Part shown: positions 26,130-36,444 of the stretch, one piece after another
Layout: the number at the start of each line of letters is the position of its first letter
How positions within the stretch are numbered: the stretch's first letter is position 1
Assembly: GCF_022513565.1 (NCBI RefSeq)
Contig: NZ_JAKWBE010000008.1
Coordinates: forward strand, 237,831 to 301,830
DNA length: 64,000 nucleotides
Source: Streptomyces gilvus
GTDB taxonomy: Bacteria > Actinomycetota > Actinomycetes > Streptomycetales > Streptomycetaceae
Direction of reading: 5' to 3'
Translations under genes and position numbers: made by a program
The notes under the pieces: generated by a model
Databases searched by the model: none
The model's input: the letters and a program-made list of their open reading frames with translations, nothing else
Told to the model about the DNA's origin: nothing

Positions 26130-26520
26130 GAGCGCTTCGATCAGCCGATGACGCCGGGAACGAAGCGCTCCGATCAGGCCAAAGACACCGGGACCGAAAC
26201 ACTCCTGTCGGCCGAAGACGCCGAGAGCAGAGCATTCGGTCGGCCGAAGACGCCAGCAGCGAAGCGCTCCGACCGGCCGAAGACCCCGGGAACGAAACCC
26301 TCCTATCGGCCGAAGACACCGAGAGCAGAGCATTCGGTCGGCCGAAGACGCCAGCAGCGAAGCGCTCCGACCGGCCGAAGACGCCGGGAGCCAAGCACTC
26401 CGACCGGCCGAAGACGCCGGGAGCCAAGCACTCCGACCGGCCGAAGGCGTCGGCGGCGGAGCCCGCCGATCAGGCCGAAGGCGACGGGAGCACGGCGTTC
26501 GGTCGGCCGAAGGCTTCGCG
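26130..26520. repeat. 33-bp GC-rich minisatellite, about 12 imperfect copies
   Basis: The unit is close to GAAGCGCTCCGACCGGCCGA followed by AGACGCCGGGAAC. Copies vary at a few positions and recur every 33 nt (a few are 32 or 34). Many carry TTCGGTCGGCCGAA, a small palindrome. Because 33 is divisible by three, frames on both strands stay open and would encode 11-residue repeats such as LAPGVFGRSEC. No ribosome binding site supports translation. The array fills the gap after the DUF4184 gene. Confidence 0.85.
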
Positions 26521-26623
26521 GCGGTGCCGTGCCGTTCGGCGTGGTCCGGGCCTCGCTCGTTGCCGGCCGGCAGCTCGGCCGTCTGCGGAACGGCGCCGTC
26601 GTGCGGGCCGGTGGTGGGTGGCC

Positions 26624-27001
26624 TCAGCGCCGAGTCGGGCCGTCCGGCCGGTCGGTGAAGGTGGCTGCGGGCACGACGAACACCGGGAAGGCGCGGCCGC
26701 GGCGGAGGCGGAGGAGGCGGGCGGCGGCGTGCCGGGCGCGGAGGGCGCATCCGGCCGCGTAGCTGCGGCCCAGGCCGGCCCACAGCCGCCACAGGGGCGG
26801 TTCGCCGGGGGTGGTGAGCCTGCGGCGGAGGCCGACGGCGGTGCGGTGTGCCGTGCGGCGCAGGGCCATGACCAGGTCGGCGGGGATGCGGGCGGTGCTC
26901 GCGGTGGCGGCGTGGGCCGGCACCGGGGCGGGGGGCACGACGGGCACCGGTGCGGCGCCCTGCGCTCCCGCCGGGCGGCGGTGGAGCAGGCGTATACCCA
27001 T
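26624..27001 (-). CDS. Hypothetical protein, basic, Streptomyces-type
   Basis: This is a 125-residue basic protein. It starts MGIRLLHRRPAGAQG, has a Pro/Ala-rich linker (PVPVVPPAPVPAHAATAST), and then an Arg-rich helical part (RIPADLVMALRRTAHRTAVG, LWRLWAGLGRSYAAGCALRA). It ends FPVFVVPAATFTDRPDGP. I recall similar proteins of unknown function beside polA in other Streptomyces. No domain is recognisable. Its promoter and first 15 codons lie within the first copy of a 225-bp tandem duplication. Confidence 0.55.
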   Translation of the reverse strand: MGIRLLHRRPAGAQGAAPVPVVPPAPVPAHAATASTARIPADLVMALRRTAHRTAVGLRRRLTTPGEPPLWRLWAGLGRSYAAGCALRARHAAARLLRLRRGRAFPVFVVPAATFTDRPDGPTRR

Positions 27002-27398
27002 GCCCGCATCCTTACGGGACCCAGGAGCGCGGGGCGTGCTGACAAGGGCCACGTGAGTGACCAGGCCCAGAGCCGAGGGCACGCCACAGCAGGGTGCGCG
27101 TCACACCATGACCCCGCGACACGTCGCAGCCCAGCCTCACGACGACGAACCCCCTGCTCGACCGCCGGAGGCTGGTGCGGCACCCTGCGCTCGCGCAGGG
27201 CGGCGGTGGAGCAGGCGTATACCCATGCCCGCATCCTTACGGGACCCAGGAGCGCGGGGCGTGCTGACAAGGGCCACGTGAGTGACCGGGCCTCGAGCGG
27301 GGGGCACGCCGCAGCAGGGTGCGAGTCGCAGCATGACCTCGCGACGCGTCGCAGCCCGACCTCACGACGACGAACCCCCTGCTCGACCGCCGGAGGCT
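26949..27398. repeat. 225-bp tandem duplication between a hypothetical gene and polA
   Basis: Unit 1 (26949-27173) and unit 2 (27174-27398) align over their whole length with scattered substitutions. For example the GTGGAGCAGGCGTATACCCA segment at 26981 recurs at 27206. Each unit carries the ATG and first codons (MGIRLLHRRPA) of the minus-strand hypothetical gene plus its upstream DNA. The second copy gives a short orphan frame. The array ends 10 nt before the polA stop. Nothing else is seen in the 406-nt gap. Confidence 0.85.
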
Positions 27399-27407
27399 AG
27401 TGCAAGG

Positions 27408-30134
27408 CTAGTGCGCCGCCGACTCCCAGTCCGGGCCCGCGCCCACCGAGACGCCCAGCGGGACGTTCAGGTGGACCGCGTCGGACATCTCGCGGCGGAC
27501 GATCTCCTCCGTGGCCGCGCGCTCGCCGGGGGCGATCTCCAGGACGATTTCGTCGTGGACCTGCAGGAGCATGCGGGACTTCAGGCCGGCCTCGCGCAGC
27601 GCGTCGTCCACCTTGAGCATGGCGATCTTGACGATGTCGGCCGCCGTGCCCTGGATCGGCGCGTTGAGGGCCATCCGCTCGGCGGCCTCACGCCGCTGGC
27701 GGTTGTCGCTGTTGAGGTCGGGCAGATAGCGGCGGCGGCCGAAGAGGGTCGCCGTGTATCCCGTCGCCCGCGCCTCGTCGACCGCCCGGCGCAGATAGTC
27801 CCGGACGCCACCGAAGCGCTCGAAGTACGCGTCCATCAGGGCCCGCGCCTCACCCGCGTCGATGTTCAGCTGCTGGGACAGGCCGAAGGCCGACAGCCCG
27901 TAGGCCAGGCCGTACGACATCGCCTTGATCTTGCGGCGCATCTCCGCGTCGACCGCGCCCGGCTCGACGGCGAACACCTGCGAGGCGGCCGTGGTGTGCA
28001 GGTCCTCGCCGGAGGTGAACGCCTCGATGAGGCCCGCGTCCTCGGAGAGGTGCGCCATCACGCGCAGCTCGATCTGGCTGTAGTCGGCGGTCATCAGCGA
28101 CTCGAAGCCGTCGCCGACCACGAAGCCGCGGCGGATCGCGCGGCCCTCGTCGGTGCGGACCGGGATGTTCTGCAGGTTGGGGTCGGTGGAGGAGAGCCGG
28201 CCGGTCGCGGCGACGGTCTGGTTGAAGGTGGTGTGGATCCGGCCGTCCGTCGCGACGGTCTTGATCAGGCCCTCGACGGTGACCCGGAGCTTGGCCTGCT
28301 CGCGGTGGCGGAGCATGATCACCGGCAGCTCGTTGTCCGTCTGGGTGGCCAGCCAGGCCAGCGCGTCGGCGTCCGTGGTGTAGCCGGTCTTGGTCCGCTT
28401 CGTCTTCGGCAGGGCCAGCTCGCCGAAGAGGACCTCCTGGAGCTGCTTGGGCGAGCCGAGGTTGAACTCGTGCCCGGCCGCCGCGTGCGCCTCCTTCACC
28501 GCCTGCTGGACGGCTCCGGCGAACATCTGCTCCATGGCCTCCAGATGGGCCCGGTCGGCCGCGATGCCGTGCCGCTCCATCCGGGCCAGCAGGGCGGAGG
28601 TGGGCAGCTCCATGTCCCGCAGCAGGTCCGCGGCGCCGACCTCCCGCAGCCGGCCCTCGAAGGCCTCGCCCAGGTCGAGGACGGCGCGGGCCTGGACCAT
28701 CAGGGCCTCGGCCTCGGCGCCGTCGTCCGTGCCGAACGCCAGCTGGCCGTCGGCCGCCGCGGCGGGGGCCAGCTCGCGGTGCAGGTACTCCAGCGAGAGG
28801 GCGTCCAGGTCGAAGGAGCGTCGGCCCGGCTTGACCAGGTAGGCGGCGAGGGCGGTGTCCATGGTGACGCCGTCGACGCTCCAGCCGTGCTCGGCGAAGA
28901 CCCGCATCGCGCCCTTGGCGTTGTGGAAGACCTTCGGCCTGCCGGCGTCGGCCAGCCAGGCGGCGAAGGCCGTCTCGTCCGCCTCGTCCAGCTGGGAGGG
29001 GTCGAACCAGGCTGCCGGCCCCGCGGGCGCGGCGAGCGCGATCTCGGCCACCGAGCCGGTGCCCAGCGCCCAGGTGTCGACGGTGGTCACGCCGAGCGTG
29101 CCGGTGCCGTGCTCGGCGAGCCAGGGGGCGAGCTCTCCGGTGCCGAGGACGGTGCCGTCCAGCTCCACGCCGTCCGTGGTGATCGGGGTCGCCTCGGCCT
29201 CCTCGGCGCCCGGGTCGACGGCGAACAGGCGCTCGCGCAGGGAGGGGTTGCGGATCTCCAGGGTGTCCAGGATCATCGCGACGGCCTTGCGGTCGTACGC
29301 GGGGCGCTCCAGGTCGGTGACCGCCTTGGGCAGCTGGACCTGCCGCTCCAGCTCGGTCAGCCGGCGGTTGAGCTTGACGGACTCCAGGTGGTCGCGGAGG
29401 TTCTGGCCGGCCTTGCCCTTGACCTCGTCGACGCGCTCGACCAGCTCGGCGAAGGAGCCGAACTGGTTGATCCACTTCGCCGCCGTCTTCTCGCCGACTC
29501 CGGGGATGCCCGGCAGGTTGTCGGACGGGTCGCCGCGCAGGGCCGCGAAGTCGGGGTACTGGGCGGGCGTCAACCCGTACTTCTCGAAGACCTTCTCCGG
29601 GGTGAACCGGGTCAGCTCGGAGACGCCCTTCGTCGGGTACAGCACGGTGGTGTGCTCGGAGACCAGCTGGAAGGAGTCGCGGTCGCCGGTGACGATCAGC
29701 ACCTCGAAGCCCTCGGCCTCGGCCTGGGTGGCGAGGGTGGCGATGACGTCGTCGGCCTCGAAGCCGTCGACCGCGAACCGGGAGACGTGCATCGCGTCCA
29801 GCAGCTCGCCGATCAGCTCGACCTGGCCCTTGAACTCGTCCGGGGTCTTGGAGCGGTTCGCCTTGTACTCCGTGAACTCCTCGGAGCGCCAGGTCTTGCG
29901 GGAGACGTCGAAGGCCACCGCGAAGTGTGTGGGCGCCTCGTCACGCAGGGTGTTGGCCAGCATCGACGCGAAGCCGTAGATCGCGTTCGTCGGCTGGCCC
30001 GTCGCCGTCGTGAAGTTCTCCGCGGGCAGCGCGAAGAACGCGCGGTACGCCAGCGAGTGCCCGTCCATGAGCATCAGGCGGGGGCGGTCGCCGCCGGGGG
30101 ACGTCTCGGTCTTCTTCGATGCTGTCTCTGCCAC
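27408..30134 (-). CDS. polA: DNA polymerase I
   Basis: This is a 908-residue family A polymerase. The N-terminal 5' nuclease domain shows RLMLMDGHSLAYRAFFALP, VDGFEADDVIATLA and DRDSFQLV. The polymerase domain has motif A DYSQIELRVMAHLS, the O-helix region MRRKIKAMSYGLAYGLSAFG, and motif C QVHDEIVLE. The central exonuclease-like domain (about 310-490) lacks the DxE metal motif (it has TLGVTTVDTWALG) and so should have no proofreading, as in other actinobacterial PolA. GTG 30134 starts the known N-terminus (AETASKKTE). It works in repair and Okazaki fragment processing. Confidence 0.95.
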   Translation of the reverse strand: MAETASKKTETSPGGDRPRLMLMDGHSLAYRAFFALPAENFTTATGQPTNAIYGFASMLANTLRDEAPTHFAVAFDVSRKTWRSEEFTEYKANRSKTPDEFKGQVELIGELLDAMHVSRFAVDGFEADDVIATLATQAEAEGFEVLIVTGDRDSFQLVSEHTTVLYPTKGVSELTRFTPEKVFEKYGLTPAQYPDFAALRGDPSDNLPGIPGVGEKTAAKWINQFGSFAELVERVDEVKGKAGQNLRDHLESVKLNRRLTELERQVQLPKAVTDLERPAYDRKAVAMILDTLEIRNPSLRERLFAVDPGAEEAEATPITTDGVELDGTVLGTGELAPWLAEHGTGTLGVTTVDTWALGTGSVAEIALAAPAGPAAWFDPSQLDEADETAFAAWLADAGRPKVFHNAKGAMRVFAEHGWSVDGVTMDTALAAYLVKPGRRSFDLDALSLEYLHRELAPAAAADGQLAFGTDDGAEAEALMVQARAVLDLGEAFEGRLREVGAADLLRDMELPTSALLARMERHGIAADRAHLEAMEQMFAGAVQQAVKEAHAAAGHEFNLGSPKQLQEVLFGELALPKTKRTKTGYTTDADALAWLATQTDNELPVIMLRHREQAKLRVTVEGLIKTVATDGRIHTTFNQTVAATGRLSSTDPNLQNIPVRTDEGRAIRRGFVVGDGFESLMTADYSQIELRVMAHLSEDAGLIEAFTSGEDLHTTAASQVFAVEPGAVDAEMRRKIKAMSYGLAYGLSAFGLSQQLNIDAGEARALMDAYFERFGGVRDYLRRAVDEARATGYTATLFGRRRYLPDLNSDNRQRREAAERMALNAPIQGTAADIVKIAMLKVDDALREAGLKSRMLLQVHDEIVLEIAPGERAATEEIVRREMSDAVHLNVPLGVSVGAGPDWESAAH

Positions 30135-30330
30135 GTCCCCGATCCTGCCACGCCCCACTGACAGTCGGCCGCCATCGACGGTCACGGCCTGGAAGCCGTT
30201 GCCCCTTCCGCAACCCTTGCTCCATGCGCAACCATGCTGGTGTCCTCGGCAAACCCGGCGACCGCGTTGTCGCCGGTGCGTGCGAGGATCGGACGTGTAG
30301 GGCACGGGCGCCGGCGAAGGAGACTCAGCG

Positions 30331-32610
<2,280 letters not shown>

Positions 32611-32662
32611 GCGTTTGCTCAGTCGACTTGCACGACTGATCACGACGAACGGAGCCTGGCCC

Positions 32663-33151
32663 ATGGGCGAGCAGCAGCACGTGACGTTCCCGCAGGAGGT
32701 CATCGACGAGTACGCGGCACTCGGCGTCGACCTCCCCGCGCTGTTCTCCGCCGGGCACCTCGGCACCCGGATGGGCGTCCAGATCGTCGAGGCCTCCGCC
32801 GACCGCGTCGTCGGCACGATGCCCGTCGAGGGCAACACCCAGCCCTACGGCCTGCTGCACGGCGGCGCCTCCGCCGTACTCGCCGAGACACTGGGCTCGG
32901 TCGGCTCGATGCTGCACGCGGGCAGCTCCAAGCTCGCCGTCGGCGTCGACCTGAACTGCACCCACCACCGGGGCGTGCGCTCCGGCCTGGTCACCGGCGT
33001 GGCCACCCCGCTGCACCGGGGCCGCTCGACCGCCACGTACGAGATCGTGATCAGCGACGAGGAGGGCCGGCGGGTGTGCAGCGCCCGGCTGACCTGCCTG
33101 CTGCGGGACGTCCGCCCGGGCGACGGGGCACCCGTGGACGCCACCGACTGA
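32663..33151 (+). CDS. PaaI-type hotdog thioesterase
   Basis: This is a 162-residue hotdog-fold protein. The catalytic signature is QPYGLLHGGASAVLAETLGS (HGG loop plus E on the central helix), followed by GVDLNCTHHRGVRSGLVTG and VCSARLTCLLRD. ATG 32663 is preferred over an upstream frame extension since CGGAG precedes it and homologous folds begin nearby. It probably hydrolyses a CoA thioester, though the acyl group is unknown. It follows the FdhF gene by 52 nt on the same strand. Confidence 0.85.
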   Translation: MGEQQHVTFPQEVIDEYAALGVDLPALFSAGHLGTRMGVQIVEASADRVVGTMPVEGNTQPYGLLHGGASAVLAETLGSVGSMLHAGSSKLAVGVDLNCTHHRGVRSGLVTGVATPLHRGRSTATYEIVISDEEGRRVCSARLTCLLRDVRPGDGAPVDATD

Positions 33152-33243
33152 CCGGCGACCGCCAGGCCCGGCCGGCCCGGTCGCCGTCGGCACCTTTCCC
33201 GGCCCACCCCGCTCACCTACCGTTTTCCCATGAGGCTGCGGTC

Positions 33244-33918
33244 ATGAGCGGCACAGGGCCGGTCGAACCCGCCGGGCCGGCCGAGACAGGCGCCGGCCAC
33301 GACGTGATCGGCGCCGACGCGCCCCACCTCGGCGACCAGGCACTCGACCGCTGGCGCGCCCTGTCACCACGCGTCCGGGGCGCCACGCTCGCGGCCGCCA
33401 CCCTCACCACGGCCGGCCTCGCCGCCGTGCTCCTGGCACCCGGCACCGGCCCCGACCGGGCCCTCCCAGCGGCCGCCCCGGTCCCCTTCCCGGCGAACGT
33501 CACCGGATGGCACTACCTCGGCCCCGCCACGCCCCCGGGCCCCCGCAGCGGCCTGTTCCGCTTCGCGGTCCGGGTCGACAGCGGGCCGCCCGTCACCCTC
33601 ACCGTCGTCGACGCCGCCTTCGCCGGACTCGACGCGACCGTCACCCCCGAACCCGCCTTCACCGTCCCCGCGGGCACCACCCGGCGGGTCACCGTGAGGA
33701 TTTCCGTGACCGACTGCTCCGGCCTCCCGCTCGATGCCGACCTACCATTTCTCGACGTAACGCTCCGTAACACGCGCGCAATACAACACCACAGCTTCAT
33801 CTTCGACGGCGCCTACTCCCAAGACCTCTCCGCGGTGCTTCACAGGGCCTGCGACCGCTCCCCCGCCCCGCTGCCCTCACGGCCAAGCGGAAGTGCAGGT
33901 TCTCAGAATGCGGACTGA
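33244..33918 (+). CDS. Exported/membrane-anchored hypothetical protein with Ig-like domain
   Basis: The 224-residue protein starts at ATG 33244 with GAGG upstream. Residues 1-45 are cytoplasmic and acidic. A hydrophobic helix (about 46-65, ATLAAATLTTAGLAAVLLAP) anchors it, followed by an all-beta region: RFAVRVDSGPPVTLTVVDAA, TVTPEPAFTVPAGTTRRVTV and LPFLDVTLRNTRAIQHHSFI. The last part is Ser/Pro-rich. Similar Streptomyces proteins are annotated only as Tat-signal or hypothetical. Codons near 33730-33800 are less GC-rich than the neighbours. Function is unknown. Confidence 0.65.
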   Translation: MSGTGPVEPAGPAETGAGHDVIGADAPHLGDQALDRWRALSPRVRGATLAAATLTTAGLAAVLLAPGTGPDRALPAAAPVPFPANVTGWHYLGPATPPGPRSGLFRFAVRVDSGPPVTLTVVDAAFAGLDATVTPEPAFTVPAGTTRRVTVRISVTDCSGLPLDADLPFLDVTLRNTRAIQHHSFIFDGAYSQDLSAVLHRACDRSPAPLPSRPSGSAGSQNAD

Positions 33919-34133
33919 ACGGAAATTCCGCCAAAACGGCTGAGAACCCCCTTCCCCCCACCCCTGTGTGCACCACGTCATAACAAGAAAGTCACAAGCC
34001 AGTGCACGGCGATGCTCATGGGTACAGACCGGGCTTAGAGTCACGGCCAGTCACCGCTCCATCGGGAGTTCGGTACATGCGCGGCACTCATCGCCTCCCA
34101 CCGGGGCGAAAGTGCCTGCGGAAAGGACTGATT

Positions 34134-35369
34134 GTGCGTAAGCGTTCCTTGGTGATTCTGACCTCCGTCCTGACCACCGGAGCTCTGACCCTCACCGCCT
34201 GCGGCTCCCGGGACAACGGCAACAAAAGCGGTGGCAGCAGCTCCGGCACCACGCTGACCATCGGAGTCGACGCTCCGCTGTCCGGTGAGAACTCCACCAC
34301 TGGTCTCGGCATCCAGTACGGCGTCCAGATCGCCGTCGACGACGCCAACAAGAACAACTGGGTCCCGGGCGTCAAGTTCAAGGTCAAGGCCCTGGACGAC
34401 AAGGCCCAGCCCGCCACCGGCCAGTCCAACGCCACGGCCCTGGTCGGCGACGCCTCCGTCGTCGGCGCCGTCGGCCCCCTGAACTCCGGCGTCGCCCAGT
34501 CCATGCAGCAGGTGTTCAACTCGGCCAACATGGTCGAGATCTCCCCCTCGAACACCAACCCCACCCTGACCCAGGGCAAGGACTGGCAGACCAACAAGTC
34601 GCGGCCGTACAAGACCTACTTCCGCACCGCGACCACGGACGCCCTGCAGGGCAGCTTCGCCGCCGACTACGCCTGGAACGGCCTCAAGAAGAAGAAGGCC
34701 TTCGTCGTCGACGACAAGCAGACCTACGGCGCCGGCCTCGCGGGCATCTTCAACGGCGCGTTCAAGAAGCTCGGCGGCAGCATCGCCGGCACCGACCACG
34801 TCAACACCGGCGACACCGACTTCAGCTCCCTCGTCACCAAGATCAAGGCCTCCGGCGCCGACATGGTCTACTACGGCGGCCAGTACGACGAGTCCGAGAA
34901 GATCACGAAGCAGCTCAAGGGCGCCAAGGTCAACATCCCGCTCATGGGCGGCGACGGCATGTACGCCACCACCTACATCCAGACCGCCGGCCAGGCCGCC
35001 GAGGGCGACCTCGCCACCTCCGTCGGCGTCCCCGCCGACACCCTGCCGGCCGCGAAGAGCTTCATCGCGACCTACAAGTCCAAGGGCTACAAGGGCGACT
35101 ACGGCGCCTACGGCGCCTACTCCTACGACGCCGCCACCGCCATCATCAAGGCCGTGAAGGCCGTCAAGGACGCCAACGGCGGCAAGCTGCCCGCCAGCGA
35201 CCAGCTGCGCTCCAAGGTCGTCGACGCCGTCCAGAAGTCCGACTTCGACGGCATCACCGGCAAGGTCTCCTTCGACCAGTACGGCGACACCCAGAACAAG
35301 CAGCTGACCGTGTACCAGGTCAAGGGCGGCAAGTGGGTCGCCGTCAAGACCGGCACGTTCAACGGCTGA
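34134..35369 (+). CDS. livK: Branched-chain amino acid ABC transporter, substrate-binding lipoprotein
   Basis: This is a 411-residue periplasmic-binding-protein type I lipoprotein. The signal MRKRSLVILTSVLTTGALTL ends in the lipobox LTAC with Cys23. The mature part shows TIGVDAPLSGENSTTGLGIQ, VGAVGPLNSGVAQSMQQVFN, DMVYYGGQYDESEKITKQLK and KGDYGAYGAYSYDAATAIIK. GTG 34134 is chosen for AAGGA 6 nt upstream. It captures leucine/isoleucine/valine or a related ligand outside the membrane and passes it to LivHM. A hairpin downstream probably keeps its transcript level above that of the permease genes. Confidence 0.9.
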   Translation: MRKRSLVILTSVLTTGALTLTACGSRDNGNKSGGSSSGTTLTIGVDAPLSGENSTTGLGIQYGVQIAVDDANKNNWVPGVKFKVKALDDKAQPATGQSNATALVGDASVVGAVGPLNSGVAQSMQQVFNSANMVEISPSNTNPTLTQGKDWQTNKSRPYKTYFRTATTDALQGSFAADYAWNGLKKKKAFVVDDKQTYGAGLAGIFNGAFKKLGGSIAGTDHVNTGDTDFSSLVTKIKASGADMVYYGGQYDESEKITKQLKGAKVNIPLMGGDGMYATTYIQTAGQAAEGDLATSVGVPADTLPAAKSFIATYKSKGYKGDYGAYGAYSYDAATAIIKAVKAVKDANGGKLPASDQLRSKVVDAVQKSDFDGITGKVSFDQYGDTQNKQLTVYQVKGGKWVAVKTGTFNG

Positions 35370-35407
35370 TCTTCAGCGGCTGACCCCAGCCCCGGAAACA
35401 CCGCACC

Positions 35408-35447
35408 ACGGGCCGCGCGGAAGGAGGACCCCGACCGCGCGGCCCGT
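35408..35447 (+). terminator. 13-bp hairpin between livK and livH (attenuator or partial terminator)
   Basis: ACGGGCCGCGCGG (35408-35420) pairs perfectly with CCGCGCGGCCCGT (35435-35447), loop 14 nt. In an operon with one binding protein and one set of permease genes, such a hairpin usually lowers downstream expression or protects the upstream mRNA. Confidence 0.75.
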
Positions 35448-35510
35448 TCTCACATCCACCCCAAGCACACGACCAGTGCATACGACCACCAGCGACATGG
35501 AGGCCATGCG

Positions 35511-36440
35511 GTGCACACTCTGCCGCAGCAGCTGGCCAACGGGCTGCTCCTAGGCTCGATGTACGGGCTGATCGCCATCGGCTACACGATGGTGTACGGC
35601 ATCGTCCAGCTCATCAACTTCGCACACGGCGAGATCTTCATGACCGGGGCGTTCGGCGCCCTCACGGTCTACGTCTACATCCTGCCCGACGGCACCTCGA
35701 TGTGGGCCGCAGTCCCCCTCATGCTGATCGGTGGTGGCATCGTCTCCGTCCTCGTCGCGGTCGGCGCAGAACGATTCGCCTATCGACCGCTACGGCAAGC
35801 GCCACGCCTCGCGCCCCTCATCACGGCCATCGGCCTCTCCCTGACCCTCCAGGAACTGGTCCGCAACTTCTACCCCGGCGCCGACAAGTCCCGCGCCTTC
35901 CCCAGCCTGGACGCCACCCACAGCATCGGCTCCGTCGACATCACCGACGCCGACATCTTCCTGGTATGCGCGGCCATCGTCTGCATGTCCTCCCTCGCCT
36001 GGTTCGTCCGCAAGTCCCGCACCGGCCGCGCCATGCAGGCCACCGCCCAGGACCCCGACACCGCACAGCTCATGGGCATCGACACCAACCGCATCATCGT
36101 CGTCGCCTTCGCCATCGGCGGCTTCTTCGCCGCCGTCGCCGCACTCTCCTACGGCCTGAAGTACGGCAACATCGACTACCGCATGGGCTTCCTGATGGGC
36201 CTCAAGGCCTTCACCGCCGCCGTCATGGGCGGCATCGGCAACATCTACGGCGCCATGCTCGGCGGCGTCGTCCTCGGCATCGCCGAAACCCTGGCCTCCG
36301 CCTACATCAGCAACATCCCCGGCATGCAGCAGCTCGGCGGCCAGAGCTGGGCCAACGTCTGGGCCTTCGTACTCCTCATCCTCGTACTCCTGTTCAGGCC
36401 ACAAGGCCTGCTCGGCGAGCGCGTCGCGGACAGGGCGTGA
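35511..36440 (+). CDS. livH: Branched-chain amino acid ABC transporter permease LivH
   Basis: This 309-residue inner-membrane permease starts at GTG 35511 behind GGAGG (9 nt). Family motifs are QLANGLLLGSMYGLIAIGYT, VYGIVQLINFAHGEIFMTGA and the EAA-like loop MGIDTNRIIVVAFAIGGFFA, then LKAFTAAVMGGIGNIYGAML. About eight hydrophobic helices are visible. It forms the channel with LivM and is driven by LivG and LivF. The next gene starts 4 nt after its stop. Confidence 0.92.
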   Translation: MHTLPQQLANGLLLGSMYGLIAIGYTMVYGIVQLINFAHGEIFMTGAFGALTVYVYILPDGTSMWAAVPLMLIGGGIVSVLVAVGAERFAYRPLRQAPRLAPLITAIGLSLTLQELVRNFYPGADKSRAFPSLDATHSIGSVDITDADIFLVCAAIVCMSSLAWFVRKSRTGRAMQATAQDPDTAQLMGIDTNRIIVVAFAIGGFFAAVAALSYGLKYGNIDYRMGFLMGLKAFTAAVMGGIGNIYGAMLGGVVLGIAETLASAYISNIPGMQQLGGQSWANVWAFVLLILVLLFRPQGLLGERVADRA

Positions 36441-36444
36441 TGAC

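Noticed and set aside
25177..26427. Minus-strand repeat protein of 11-residue units over the minisatellite
   Set aside because: It overlaps the well-supported DUF4184 gene and has no ribosome binding site; open frames follow from the 33-nt period.
26130..26520. CRISPR array
   Set aside because: Units are contiguous 33-nt repeats with no unique spacers, and no cas genes are present.
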